Positions 11,456 through 21,910 are shown, numbered from the stretch's first letter. The stretch is 64,000 nucleotides of DNA from Acanthococcus lagerstroemiae (GCA_031841125.1 CM063111.1:43040955-43104954); one strand, 5' to 3'. Program-made: numbers and translations. Notes: a model not told the origin generated them from the letters alone.

Positions 11456-11674
11456 TTGACGCTGCGGATGTCAAAAAATAAAGTTTCTGAAATTAGGCGA
11501 AAATTGGTCCAGGTGTTCGTTATACTCCAACTACTATACTCCACCCGAGTTAAGAATGCCCGTCATTAAAAGAGACGTTCACACTGTTTAGCATTCCTAC
11601 AAAACTGCCGAGAAAAAATTGATGTGCGGAGCTCCTTCTGCCAGAAAAGTACTCATTTTCAATCGTTATCAGTA
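11456..11674. other. Unassigned stretch
   Basis: Nothing recognised. Confidence 0.4.
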
Positions 11675-12155
11675 GAGCTCAGATTTTCATGCGCATAAAA
11701 AATTGTTTTATGGGCATAAAACATGTATTTATTTTCGTCAAAATATGACAAAATATGCACTTATCTAGGAAAAATGCACTTTTATGCAACATCAATATGG
11801 GTATCTTTTGAAAGGATTTTTTAATTTGAAGGTCATTTTTTAAAACAGAAGGCGTTCTGGAATCATTCACTTTCGTATTGATTTTCAGATTTAAATTGTA
11901 GTACTTTCGATGTATCAGCGCAAAAAAATTTTTTTTTTTAGAATTTCTTGGTTTTCTCAGGTTTGCCATTTTCAGTGAAAAAAAAAATAGTGAAAAAAAA
12001 TGTTGGCCAAAATTTCCACAATATGACTGAAAAATGAAAAAAAAAAAGGTCAAAATATGACGAATATGCGCTCATAAAACGTCTAAAATATGTAAAAACA
12101 TGCATTTATACCCAAAATATGCAAAATATGCACTATCAAATTGGGCTCATTTTAC
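11675..12155. repeat. AT-rich segment with recurrent ATATGC and ATATGAC motifs
   Basis: Motifs such as AAAATATGCA and AAAATATGAC cluster at both edges (11690-11790 and 12040-12140) in largely inverted orientation, starting near GAGCTCAGATTTT and ending near AATTGGGCTC. This suggests a nonautonomous DNA transposon. The 124-codon minus frame inside is Phe/Lys-rich low complexity and unlikely to be a gene. A similar motif cluster lies near 24030-24110. Confidence 0.45.
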
Positions 12156-12644
12156 TCAGAATGTTATGATTCGCAAAGATCTACACGATATGCGCGATCT
12201 TATCCAATGTAGAAAAACATGACAAATCATTAAAATCCGAGCTCCAGTTATCAGCAAACTTGAGAAAATGAACTGGGAATTGACTTCATTTGAAAGACTT
12301 CATTTTAATCTGTTGCACTGCGTTGCATAGTGTGAATCGACGGAATTTCCTTTCCCCTCGGTCTACCGAAACGCCTACTGGATTTTGATTGACTGGCATT
12401 CTTAACTCTGATGGAGGTTTGTTTAACATGTGTTACCTCAGAGGTTTTTAATGCGAACAGGTTAAAAGACCATAAATAATGGTACTGCACTACTTTTTGA
12501 TAAATTTTAGTTTTTTCTCACCTTTCACGCAATCATTTGCGAAGTTGATACCAATTTGTGTATACAGTGTACTGTAATGCGCGATCGTTGGCCGAGTTTT
12601 ATGAAAAAATAAAAAAATACGCCGGCTATTGCAGTGTTAGGACA
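12156..12644. other. Unassigned stretch
   Basis: No coding, RNA or repeat identity is recognised. Confidence 0.4.
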
Positions 12645-13165
12645 AAAATAGGCTCAACAACGAATTCAGCGCGTTATAAAATTTATATTTAGACACCTTA
12701 CTCGATTTTCTCAAAAATGTTGAATGTTTACCCCCTCATATAAGGTTTAGGCTATCAGAAGGGGTACCGACATATAAACTCAAAAATGAATTCAGCACGT
12801 CAAAAACATATATCAAGATACCCTATTCGATTTTCTTCAAAGATGTTGTATTTTTATCCCTTCCAAAGGGAGTAGGTTACCAGATGGGCTAAGAATAGGA
12901 CCAAAAATGAATTCAGCGTCTGAAAAAAACATATTTAGACACCCACTTCTTCAAAAATTTTGAATATTCATTCCCAAGTACAGGGGATAGGTTACCGGAT
13001 AGGTAAATATAACCTCAAAGAAGAATTCAGCGTCTCAAGAAACATACATTTAGATATCCAATTCGAATTTTTCAAAAATTTTGAATTTTCATTCCCCAAT
13101 AAAGGAGGTAGGTTACCAGATGGGGTGAAAATAAGCTCGAAAATGAACTCAGCGAGCCAAAATAC
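12645..13165 (+). repeat. Tandem array, five copies of a ~121 bp unit
   Basis: The marker GAATTCAGC(G/A) or its one-mismatch variant recurs at about 12662, 12788, 12909, 13024 and 13146, giving periods of 126, 121, 115 and 122 bases. Each unit also contains a (T/A)TTTAGA(C/T)A(C/T)CC-type block and GGT(T)TAGG(C/T)TA(C/T)CAGA(T/A)GGG. Copies are diverged, so the array is old. It lies between two palindromic satellite-like units. Confidence 0.85.
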
Positions 13166-13184
13166 CCCTAAATTGATACATTGT

Positions 13185-13974
13185 TGTTAATAGTTTCACG
13201 AATCCGATTTTGGGAGCTTCAAATTTTGAAATCTCCCACTGCGCGACGCGTTGAATATGCGACACATAACGCAACAATTGACGTTTTCGAAATTTCTCAT
13301 TTCCTGGGCCGAACTGGTACATCGCGAAAAATTTTTGATTGGAGACAGTTAGAGCAACATGGTAGTGTAGACAATTTCGAATAAGACTGTCTTGTCATAT
13401 CCCCTCCCCCTCCTCCTCCCAAAAAAAGGAATACCCGACAAAAAAAAAAAAAAAAAAGCTTAAAAGCTCATCCTTTTTGAACCGTTAAAGATAGAGTAAA
13501 CCGGAGAAAATTTTTCGTCGCGCGTGGACGTTTTAACTTGAATTACCTTCATTTTGTCAGAAATGATCTTCTGTCAACGAAATTTCAAACCGTTTTGCTC
13601 TAACGGCCTCCAGTCTAATGTGATCTCGATTTTCCAGTTCCTCCTCCCGACCTAGGAAATGAGAGACTTCGAAAATGTATATTCTTGTGTTTTGTATTGC
13701 ACATCCAACACATTGATGGCACCAGCAGATTTTTCAAAAATTCTCAAAAATGTAGATGAAAGTGAAAAGTTTGATTTGGCAACGCCTTCAACACGTTGAA
13801 TATGTAATACAATATGCACCAATTTACGTCTTCAATATTTCTCATTTTTCGGGGTAAGCGGGAAAACGCGAATAATTTTAGACGGAAGAATGACAGAGCA
13901 AAACGGTTGGAAATTTTTGTTAGAAGAGATTATTGTGTGACAAGTCTGCAGTTCGTTTAAAAAAAGCTCATTTT
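13185..13974. repeat. Palindromic satellite-like unit, copies 2 and 3 (copy 3 interrupted)
   Basis: 13220-13740 repeats the plan of 10880-11455: GACGCGTTGAATATGCGACA and the TTTCTCATTTCCTGG block, then their inverted counterparts near 13655-13735. A third copy starts near 13741 (ATGTAGATGAAAGTGAAAA), runs to 13974, and appears to resume after 16289, where GAACTGTTCGAGGTAGAACA aligns with GAACCGTTAAAGATAGAGTA of copy 2. The Polinton/Maverick-like element therefore split copy 3. Confidence 0.7.
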
Positions 13975-13980
13975 CCTCGC

Positions 13981-14087
13981 AGTAGATATAAAATACCACT
14001 CCTGCGACAATTCGTGTATGTCACATTGCAGAACTAGATGTTTGAAGGGGAATGTTTATTATACACATTTCGCGCGAGATTTTGAGT
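13981..14087 (+). repeat. Left terminal inverted repeat of the Polinton/Maverick-like element
   Basis: It pairs with 16180-16283 at high identity. The largest difference is a few extra bases near 14057-14062 (TTATTATA on the left against TTGCA on the right). Confidence 0.85.
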
Positions 14088-14225
14088 ATGTATGCGAGAA
14101 GTTTCACGATTGTAATTATTTGCTGCGAATTTCAAATTATCGAGGATAAAAATTTAAAGTGGGGGAGGGGATGAATTAAACTATCGATCGGAGGTTGTTC
14201 TGAGTTTAATTCTCAAACGAACAGA

Positions 14226-14482
14226 TGTTAAATATTTTATTATTATAAATATTTTCCGTTTATCCCGTTATGCTCTCCGATTTGTATGACTGGAACGCTT
14301 AGTAGCGGAGACAGTTGAAATTTAAATTATGATTACATCATCGATATTTTGATCCGATCGAGCGTTAGATATTAAATATTTTATTAATATGATCAATATT
14401 TCCCATTTATCCCCGTTATGCTCTCCGATTTGTATGACTGGAACGCTTAGTAGCGCAGACAGTTGAAATTTAAATCCCAGGC
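14226..14482 (+). repeat. Two direct copies of a ~115 bp repeat
   Basis: The block from TTAAATATTTTATTA through ATGCTCTCCGATTTGTATGA to GACAGTTGAAATTTAAAT occurs at about 14226-14335 and again at 14368-14482, with only a few changes in the last 75 bases. The high identity suggests a recent duplication within the Polinton/Maverick-like element. Confidence 0.85.
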
Positions 14483-14968
14483 TTTGAGCTCAACATGCGG
14501 CGAATATATGATCGAATTTCACTTCTAGATAAATTATTTTGCTCTTAGGATATTCGATAAAAGTACCGTTTGATTTAGGCTTTCATTCCCACTGTCAGGG
14601 GATTTTTTATTTGAAATACCTATTCGCCAATCTTCCGAAATATCGATTCAGTTTCAAGTGCTTGTAGGGTCGCTTCTATGCTCTCACTCTCAACAAGACA
14701 ATTAATTAATTAATTTTTTTCTAAAGTTGTTTATTTATTATTTATTAACATTATTGTAAAAAACGAATATTTCATATTTTTATTTGGGTGAATGGAGTTT
14801 TGTTGATTTCTTGTTGGATAGACATAAATCTTTCAAAGGATCGACATCATTTTTCCTTCTACCGTGAACTCCAGTACCATTGTCAGCACATGTGATAGCA
14901 GCACCAGCAGTAGTAGTAGTAGTAGTAGTAGTAGGAGTTGTCTCAAAAGGAGTAACGTTACTGACATT

Positions 14969-15379
14969 TTAAAGTCTTTTCATCTCATTCTCCATCTTCG
15001 TTTTTTCGACTTGCAAAGAGTTTATTAGGGGCTGTATCTTTATTACTAGCCACTCGTGAAATTTTTTCTCCAGGGTATTTAGCGCAGATTCAACAAACTG
15101 AACATTGACAGCATCGTTTCCATCAGAAGTTGCATCGGTAATTATATTTCTAATACGAATATCCGCTCTACTGACATCTACAACTTCAATTTTCAACTTA
15201 TCCAAATGAGATTCTTCAATTTTACATCGAAGACTGCGAATTTCAGAATTTACTTGAATATTTTCAAGTAAATTCTGTGGTTGCTGTTGAAACACGAGAA
15301 CGTCCAAACTTGTCAATTTCCATTGTAGGTATATAGATAGATAGGTAGGTAGGTAGGTAGATTGGAGAGTATAGACCAT
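14969..15379 (-). CDS. Uncharacterised 136-residue frame inside the Polinton/Maverick-like element
   Basis: Function unknown. The first ~18 residues come from a (GGTA)n/(GATA)n microsatellite and are probably not native; a spliced start or an internal ATG is possible. The rest is Glu/Lys/Leu-rich and looks largely helical, with a coiled-coil-like C terminus (about residues 100-136). At about residues 81-98 it reads DATSDGNDAVNVQFVESA, which resembles the D.T...DAVN..(Y/F)V(D/E) pattern known from trimeric stalk or fibre proteins of phages and other viruses. I infer a possible fibre-like protein of a virus-related element. This is pattern recognition only; no homology search was made. The frame is uninterrupted. 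Confidence 0.4.
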   Translation of the reverse strand: MVYTLQSTYLPTYLSIYLQWKLTSLDVLVFQQQPQNLLENIQVNSEIRSLRCKIEESHLDKLKIEVVDVSRADIRIRNIITDATSDGNDAVNVQFVESALNTLEKKFHEWLVIKIQPLINSLQVEKTKMENEMKRL

Positions 15380-15399
15380 GAACCTGATGCTATCTCCTC

Positions 15400-15800
15400 A
15401 TACTCAATGTCCACAGCATTCATCTGAGATTTGATAGCCTAGCCTAGGCTTAAAAGTAATTCGGGTAAATGTCTACCACATTCAATCGATAGTTTTATAT
15501 AATTTCCTCTGGCATTTGATAATCTCCTACTCAAAAGTAATTCGGATAAAATACAAGTAGGTATCTCTCTCTCATTTAATTAATTAATATTAATTAGGGC
15601 AAGGTGGGGAGTATAGATAAAGAAGCTGACGCTTTCTCCATCAAAACTTCCAACTCCCAGGCAGAAGGCTATCTCCTTATACTCGAGAGTAATTCGGGCA
15701 AATGCTCACCACATTCATCTGTTGTTCAATATCCCCTCTACTCAAAGGTAATTCGGTTAAAATACAAATATTTCATGTAAGTATCTCCCACTTTATCATT
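15400..15800 (+). repeat. Degenerate direct repeats in the Polinton/Maverick-like element
   Basis: The phrase (A/G)AGTAATTCGG(G/A/T)(T/C)AAA recurs at about 15452, 15535, 15690 and 15747, followed in alternate copies by CACCACATTCA or ATACAA(G/A)TA. The pattern suggests duplicated units of roughly 80-240 bases with indels. No coding signal is seen. Confidence 0.6.
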
Positions 15801-16179
15801 AAAACATCCTAATCTCAGATTTGAATCTAAAATGCATAATCTACGGCTTTAATGTCAGCACTTTTTCGTTAAAATCCTCTAATCATATGCTGGTTGGATA
15901 AAATAATTAAATATTAATATTTCATGTTTAATATTCGATGACGTTGAAAGATTCAGCGAATACATGCACATACACACATGTCTCACCGCATACGAGTTCC
16001 GCCATACCGTAAAATAAAATCCGAAAACGCGAAGAAAAATAAGTAATTTAACCACCACCACTATTAAAAATCATCCCGCCGTGAATATAATACTCAAACA
16101 ACTTAGATCTCATTAAGAAATCACCTCCTTAATCACCTACCCCATTAACAACATACAAACATCAACGCACACGTGTTCC

Positions 16180-16283
16180 ACTCAAAATCTCGCGCGAAAT
16201 GTGTGCAAACATTCCCCTTCAAACATCTAGTTCTGCAATGTGACATACACGAATTATCGCAGGAGTGGTATTTTATATCTACT
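16180..16283 (-). repeat. Right terminal inverted repeat of the Polinton/Maverick-like element
   Basis: Reverse complement of 13981-14087, ending TATCTACT just before the second CCTCGC. Confidence 0.85.
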
Positions 16284-16289
16284 CCTCGC

Positions 16290-17230
16290 GAACTGTTCGA
16301 GGTAGAACAAAACGCAGAACATTTTGCTTTTCGCAAGAGATGTTCTGTTTCAATTTTCCCCCGTAGAGAGGGAGTGGAAGGGGATACTGGCTTGCGAAAA
16401 TTAGGTAGATGGCCTGCAAGACTGATTTTCCCGGCGCCTGTCTGCTCCCACTCCACCAATGATTTCACTATAAGAACCTTCGATGAGGACCGGACGTCAT
16501 CGTCACTCGAAATAACCAATCTTATTTGCAAATCATTACCGGCGATTCGGTGTATATTCTCGACCGCAGGGGCTGCGCTTACATTTCGCAAATTTGTCCG
16601 GATCTAGGCGAGACGAGCATTTTGTTTACACTTGTTTAGCCTGCCGTCCAGGTCCCGCTGTCCCATCGGCCTATATCATTTCGAATATTCGGACATACCC
16701 GGCGGTGCCAGCACAAGAGAGAATAATGGAAAGCAGGCACGACGTGGAAAGTAGACGGGCGCACATAGTAGAGCGGAAAATAAAAAAAGGGGAAAAAAAG
16801 AGAAGAAAAATGTGCATAAAAGAAAATTCTCAATGCGAGCACGGCGAACGGAAGACGGAGAGAAAATTCGGTTAAAGCGACGCAGGCGCTGCCACGACGT
16901 CGGCATGTAGTTAATGTTTGGCCGTTTTTTCTCTCTATACGTGTTGGTTTTTTTTATTTATTTCTTAATCATTCTGTACAGTAACACGTTTTCCGCCGGG
17001 AATCGTACCGTTGCCGTTTCGTTTTTCGGTTCTTTTTTTTTTCCGCCACCAGTTTTCCGTTTTCCGTTCCGTTCATCGTTTCTCAGTTTCGGTGGCTCGC
17101 GTGTGCACTTTTCGAAATTTCAATTATTGTCGCGATCGTATTTCCATAACGTGCGTTCGCCTGCTTTCCACAGACATGCTGGTTACGGTGAGTGCATTTT
17201 CCGTTACGGTCACAGGGCTGCATTACTTCG
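16290..17230. other. CpG-rich unassigned stretch
   Basis: The first ~110 bases look like the resumed palindromic unit. From about 16430 the DNA is GC- and CpG-richer than its surroundings, with open frames on both strands (16173-16607 plus, 16145-16591 minus, 16594-16875 plus) but no recognisable domain. Near 17170 CTTTCCACAG precedes ATGCTGGTTACG followed by GTGAGTG, which could be a tiny exon between splice signals, but this is unsupported by anything else. It is a candidate promoter or 5' exon region. Confidence 0.3.
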
Positions 17231-17231
17231 G

Positions 17232-17420
17232 GCTGGGTAATGGTGTGGTGGGAGGTATGGCGATGCACGCATGCCGAAGTGGCCCCTAAGATACGGCACC
17301 CCCGGCCCTGGAAACTATCCTTTCGAGTATCGCATCAGTGGCCGGAGGGACGCTGTGAGGCCGGCCCGAGGCACCATTTCGCCGTTCCGGTGCGCGCGTC
17401 CTGCAAGGGCCACCAAGGGG
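17232..17420 (+). repeat. GC-rich dispersed repeat G, copy 1
   Basis: It begins with GGGAGGTATGGCGATGCACG, then CATGCC(G/A)AAGTGGCCCCTA, GGAAACTA(T/C)CCTTTCG and GCGCGCGTCCT. Related copies lie at 41228-41470 (minus), 44166-44340, 46628-46712 and 49655-49850. One frame reads PFEYRISGRRDAVRPARG; the aligned frame at 41 kb reads RFKYRIGDQRDAFSLVRA, so a short coding ancestry is possible. The family is unidentified. Confidence 0.7.
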
Positions 17421-18834
17421 TTCCCTGGGTCATTCTACCGATACCTTGTTACTTTTGTCCCAGCTAGACATCTGGCAATGTTAACAATAGGGTCCTCTAT
17501 TACTGTGTAAGCTCAGAGGATAACTTATTGTTTCTTTTTTATTAATTTGAAGTATCGTGCTGAACCCCTATTGTGGAAATTCCATTTGAATGATCAAACA
17601 TTCCTTCATCGTAACTGTCTCTCACCGTGAACTACAAAATATATTTTTTTTTAATATTATCGCTGCGCGTTTGGATAAACTGATGTGCGATAGTTTTTGT
17701 GAGTAGGTACGTGTTTCAGACTCGATCAGAATCAGTGCATCCATATTTGAAAACGAGTCCCTTGCTTTTTAGGGCCGGCTACTAGTAGCCGAGCCTATTG
17801 CAATTGCTTTTTTTTCTGTTCCAGTCTGCGATCTTGATCTTCTAAAATAGACATAATTGGGCCCTGTTTACTTTTCGTTTAACTGTTGTCAGTATATCAG
17901 TTCATTTTCATGGAAACGTGATAATTTTTTTCGAAATTCGTTCTGTTCTATGTTATTTATGCGAATTATGACAAACAGATACTTCGGATGTTCACAAAAC
18001 TGCTTGTTTAGCGTTGTTACGTTTCATATTTCGGGGGATTTAGAAGAGGTAAAAGATATGCTTGTCTATAATGAGGAGCGACAGGGCCGGAAAGTATTGT
18101 GTGTCGAGGGGTCGAATGCACCACACGGGAAAAATTTTGCACCACATGGGAAAATTCTGAGAACCACCCCAAAATCAAAAAATTTAAGCCCTACGAGTAT
18201 ATGTTTTACACTATGGAAATTTCAAAATACAATAAGATTGTGACAACGCTTGCACCACACGGGAAAATGAAAATTTTCCGAAACTGAGGAGCAAGATGCG
18301 TGAATCCTAAGCTAGGTGTAGTGTTCTGGTGTTCAGTGTTGGTGTTTAGTATTATCCTTCGAGCATACAGTAATGTGGTCGGCGTTTTATGTTCATAGCC
18401 AGTTACCAGTTAGTAGCGAGAAGCGAACGATTATTGATGTAGCATGTAAAGACGTTTCAATAAATCAGTATGTTGAAGTGAACATTGTTTGTACCGATGT
18501 CTTTGCATCCTATAAACCTATAAGCGTATAACATTATTCAGAGAAATCAGTCATAGGAAGTATGTATGTCGTATGCGTAATTATTATCAAGCAAATAGAG
18601 AATCTACTAGCGTGAATATTACATTGGTTTTCATTCCCTTAGAAGTGGATACATGTTTGCTAATCATTTGATGTTCTTAGGGTCGGCTAGGAGTAGTGTT
18701 GGTGTTTCATCTGTTGATCAGTAGTTGCTCTTTAGAAATTAGAAATCAGATGAAATCTTCTGCAGCTTTACAGTTTGAAGCCTTTTGATCTTGCCATGTC
18801 TGTTAGAGTGTGTGTAGTGCCATCCCAATTCGTG
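17421..18834. other. Unassigned stretch
   Basis: No gene recognised. At 18110-18275 the phrase (G)CACCACA(C/T)GGGAAAA occurs three times. The 128-codon frame at 17857-18243 has no identifiable domain. Confidence 0.4.
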
Positions 18835-19115
18835 TTTGGATGCTAAAGGGTCGCTCTCTAGCGGTCTAATGAAATGCGGCGCGCTGATTTGTGTATTGGA
18901 ATGAAAAGATGATCTGTGACAAAAATGTTCTGCAAAAAAAAACTAAAGTTGGGCTCATCTGAAAGAAAATGATAAGAGCTAACACTTTAGTTCTCTTCAG
19001 TTTTGCATAAAAAACAATATTGAAGATGCTAGAGCTCATTTTACTTGTACATGTTTTTGTGGTAAAAATGCCCTGATCATCTTTTTGTCCACGACACTAG
19101 CGCATCTACAGGAAA
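18835..19115 (+). repeat. Dispersed repeat B, copy 1
   Basis: It matches the reverse complement of 47938-48225 with high similarity throughout: for example AAAGTTGGGCTCATCTGAAA, AACAATATTGAAGATGCTAG and TTTTTGTCCACGACACTAGC on this strand. No coding or TIR structure is evident. Confidence 0.85.
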
Positions 19116-19257
19116 GTCCAAACGCCAATTACCTTTCATCTATCACTCTATCAGCTCTTATGTCCGGGAACAAAAGACCTTAAACATGATTACCAGTCGG
19201 TCTTTTTCCTGGTATCTTTTCCAGCGACCGCCAACAAGAGATAGGTAGGCCAGTCTT

Positions 19258-19582
19258 TAATTGGACACTGTTAAGTGTAACAGAACCGACCAACAAAATT
19301 TGTTCTGAGAACACGTGATTCGAAGTTCAAGATCAAGAGCCATGTAGAAAGACTATCGACTACAGAAACCTAGAACTAAAACAAGATAACGCACGCTTCT
19401 ATCGACTATGTTACATAGCGTTTACTGATAAGCTTCTTTCAATGTGAGTACAGATTTTTGAATCGGGGGCTCCATTTTGAAAACTTCTGCTTTTTACACT
19501 CTTTCCAACGATACTATAATAACTCGTATTGTCAACAAATGGTCGGTTGGTTCTGTTATGCTTAACAGCATCCAATTTTTTA
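19258..19582. mobile_element. Short TIR element (TGGAC-type), copy 1
   Basis: The left end TTGGACACTGTTAAGTGTAA, followed by CAGAACCGACCAACAAA, is matched in reverse complement at the right end, ...GGTTCTGTTATGCTTAACAGCATCCAA. TIRs are ~40 bp. A related element with the same interior (TTGATAAGCTT..., CTCTTTC(C)AACGATACTA) lies at 51765-52035. No transposase and no convincing target duplication are seen. Confidence 0.75.
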
Positions 19583-20099
19583 GTCGAGAGCCGACTCTCT
19601 TCCAGCAGCTAGCTGCTTGTTTTTCCTTCACCGTGGTCAAATTTGAACCTATCAAAAAACAGACACAGAGCAAATATTTTTGAACGTAGAACAACCAACC
19701 TGCAGTATTTTTATCGGTCGGTTGGTGTGTACATATGATTTTTTGCAAATTCTAAATGGATTGGGAAAAGTGGTGGAAACAAGAGATTTTACCTACAGAA
19801 ATTCCGTAAACGTGGAGCATTGTGATGAGCGCCGCAAGCGACTCAAATTTTTGATAATCGCAATTAAATATATACGTACGTACATCAGATCACACTTTAT
19901 GGTTTCATCACTTTTTAAAATACCTATGGTCAAAATCGAGAGATCCAGCGAGCCTTTATCAATTTTGTGAAGATTTTTCCATATTTCCATCACCGTGGCA
20001 ACAGGAATTATGAAAGCCACGATGAAGGAATCCGATACCACTATGAAAGAATTTACTAAAGTCTGGTTCCACAAGAGACCGGAAATTTGTGAATATGAG
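19583..20099. other. Unassigned stretch
   Basis: No feature recognised. Confidence 0.4.
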
Positions 20100-20904
20100 C
20101 ATAGGCGTAGCCAGCGAGGGGCAAGGGGGCAATTGCCCCCCGGATTTTGAAAAAAAATTATTTTCCAGTGTTCACAAGATTATTTTCGAATATTTGAAGC
20201 CAACTGAATAAAATTCGCAGAAAATAGGATGTGCCTAGAGGCCTAGACGCTAGACAACGAAAATATGTGCGACTGCCATTGCTCTCAGTTTGTCGTTCAT
20301 TTATGAATAATGATGGATCTTAGAAATTTTGGTTTCAAGAAAATTAAGCTGGGTAATACACAAGAGGGGCAAATAAATCCCGATGTTGGTGATGGTGATG
20401 GAGAAATGCAGGCTGATGAAATTAGTTCATCTTCCCAGGTACAAGAATTTGAAACTTTGTCGGTGCCAACTAAATTTGATATTGGTAAATACTCGAAGGA
20501 GAAGCCGCCTAATGATTAGTACATATTCGAAGTGTTGAATAGTGTCTGGAAACCTCCTGAATCTTATGATTTTGTTCAAGATTCGTGGTTGCCGTTTCAT
20601 TCATGCTTGGTTATCCAAATATTCACCATGGTTGGCGTATTCATGGGTTTTAAAAGAGCTTCTCTGTGTGTATTGCGTTTTATTTCCACCAAAGCTTAAC
20701 AGAGGTGTTCAAAGGTCCTTCATAGTAGAAGTATGCGACAACTATAAAAAATTTCAAGAATATGCTGCGACTCATGTTTCTAGTAGCTGGCGTAAGAATT
20801 CGACGAAAGATGCGACTAAATTTTTGAAAGTTATGAAAGGAGAAAAATAAATCTGTTGATCTACAGATAAATACTCATACCGGTGCCGCAGAAGTAATAC
20901 GAGA
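20100..20904 (+). pseudogene. hAT transposase, decayed N-terminal half with left terminus
   Basis: A hAT-like terminus, CATAGGCGTAGCCAGCGAGG, at 20100 is followed about 210 bases later by a reading frame (20310-20519) ending DIGKYSKEKPPND and, after a frameshift, a second frame (20542-20850) with FIHAWLSKYSPWLAYSW and LCVYCVLF. This is the TTF-type zinc-finger segment (F..WL..Y.WL.YS...C..C.LF) that precedes the catalytic domain in hAT transposases of the ZMYM1-like group. Coding similarity fades after about 20990, where a 140 bp array begins, so the RNase H-like core and C-terminal domain are missing. Confidence 0.8.
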
Positions 20905-21520
20905 AAGTCGAATGAGATTGAAATTTGCCTTTTCCAAAGCTGACATTTCGACTTTGGAGCCTGAATTTCAAGACGTGATATTCGAAATTAGCAACCCAAA
21001 GAACCTCTACTTCGATTTTCGATTTTGAAGTCCAAATTTCGAGTCGGATCAAAAATTGGACGCGATATTCAACAACAACAATTCAATTTTAAAAAAAAAA
21101 GTGTATTTCGATATCTTACTCGATTTGCTCATACGAGTTAATTCTTCTTGTTTGAAAGGTGAAATTAGGATTTCAAGGCCAAAATCAAAACCTAATATAA
21201 CATTTGATACGATATTTGAAATCGGTGATCTAGGTAATTCCTGTTTAGATAGTTTGCTCAATTTTATGATTCGAGTCTTAATTTTGCCCTTTTCAAATAT
21301 GACATTTGAATTTCTTAGCCATTTATCGAGGTCAAGAAATAAGATGTGATATTCTGACTCGGTGACCAAGAAATCCCTTCATTTTTGATTGTTTTATATA
21401 TTTTTAAGTCAAGTTAGTTTTGCCCTTTTCAGATTTGTAAATTCAATTTCGAGACCCAAGTCGAGGTCGGATGAAAGATCTGTCAGAAAACACCTGTTTT
21501 GATAGTTTGCTCGTTACCGT
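20905..21520 (+). repeat. ~140 bp repeat family, array 1
   Basis: Degenerate units combine GAA(A)TT(T)G(C)CC(T)TTTCA(A), TTCGA(T/C)TTTGGAG..., CGA(G)GTCGGATCAAA and GATATT(C/T)GA-type blocks. The same family forms clearer arrays at 33000-33900 (opposite strand) and 43622-44165. Open frames on both strands are repeat by-products. Confidence 0.6.
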
Positions 21521-21642
21521 TCTATTTGAAAACCGTAATCGAGTATTGAAATAGAAAATAAATAAAAAAGGAAAAATGGAGGAAAAACGCTGTTTATGAT
21601 CTCACAAATAGCGAAATTTTTGACTACTGTACTGGTTGTATA

Positions 21643-21902
21643 CAGTGGCGAAGCCAATGGGAGGGGGCGAAGGAGGCGAATGCCCCCCAAGGCACCTGAA
21701 ACTGAGTAATTTTTCGCCATCAAAATACGTTTTTTCGAAAGATTTTTGCTCGAACAGTAATTTTAACTTCATTTTCATAAAATATTTCTCTAATATCGGC
21801 GATTAAAAAAAATACCTAAATTCTCGACCTTTTCTTCCTTGAAAATCTTATTTCCCCCCCCCCCCCTCCCTCCCATTTGGGAAAATCCTGGCTACGCCAC
21901 TG
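21643..21902. mobile_element. hAT-like nonautonomous element
   Basis: The left end CAGTGGCGAAGCCAATGGG and the right end, CCTGGCTACGCCACTG, are inverted. The flanking 8-mers GTTGTATA (21635-21642) and GTCGTATA (21903-21910) agree at seven of eight positions, fitting a decayed hAT target duplication. G- and C-runs lie just inside the ends. A relic relative lies at 3026-3319. Confidence 0.85.
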
Positions 21903-21910
21903 GTCGTATA

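Larger units (their letters stand above)
13981..16283. mobile_element. Short Polinton/Maverick-like element with 6 bp target duplication
   Basis: Perfect 6 bp duplications, CCTCGC, flank the element at 13975-13980 and 16284-16289. The ends are AGTAGATATAAAATACCACT and its exact reverse complement, and TIRs of ~105 bp (13981-14087, 16180-16283) differ by only a few bases. Terminal 5'-AG, 6 bp duplications and long TIRs are the established hallmarks of Polinton/Maverick elements. At 2.3 kb it lacks room for DNA polymerase B, integrase and capsid genes, so it is a deletion derivative or a nonautonomous relative. It contains one notable minus-strand frame and internal repeats. Confidence 0.75.

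Noticed and set aside
11679..12053. 124-codon minus frame
   Set aside because: Low-complexity Phe/Lys composition from T- and A-runs in a repeat-like AT-rich segment.
16145..16607. Fully overlapping 148- and 144-codon frames on opposite strands
   Set aside because: Mutually exclusive, no recognisable domain, and partly within the Polinton-like TIR and repeat DNA.
17170..17192. Mini-exon ATGCTGGTTACG between splice-like signals
   Set aside because: Only generic CAG and GTGAGT signals support it; no second exon or protein could be connected.
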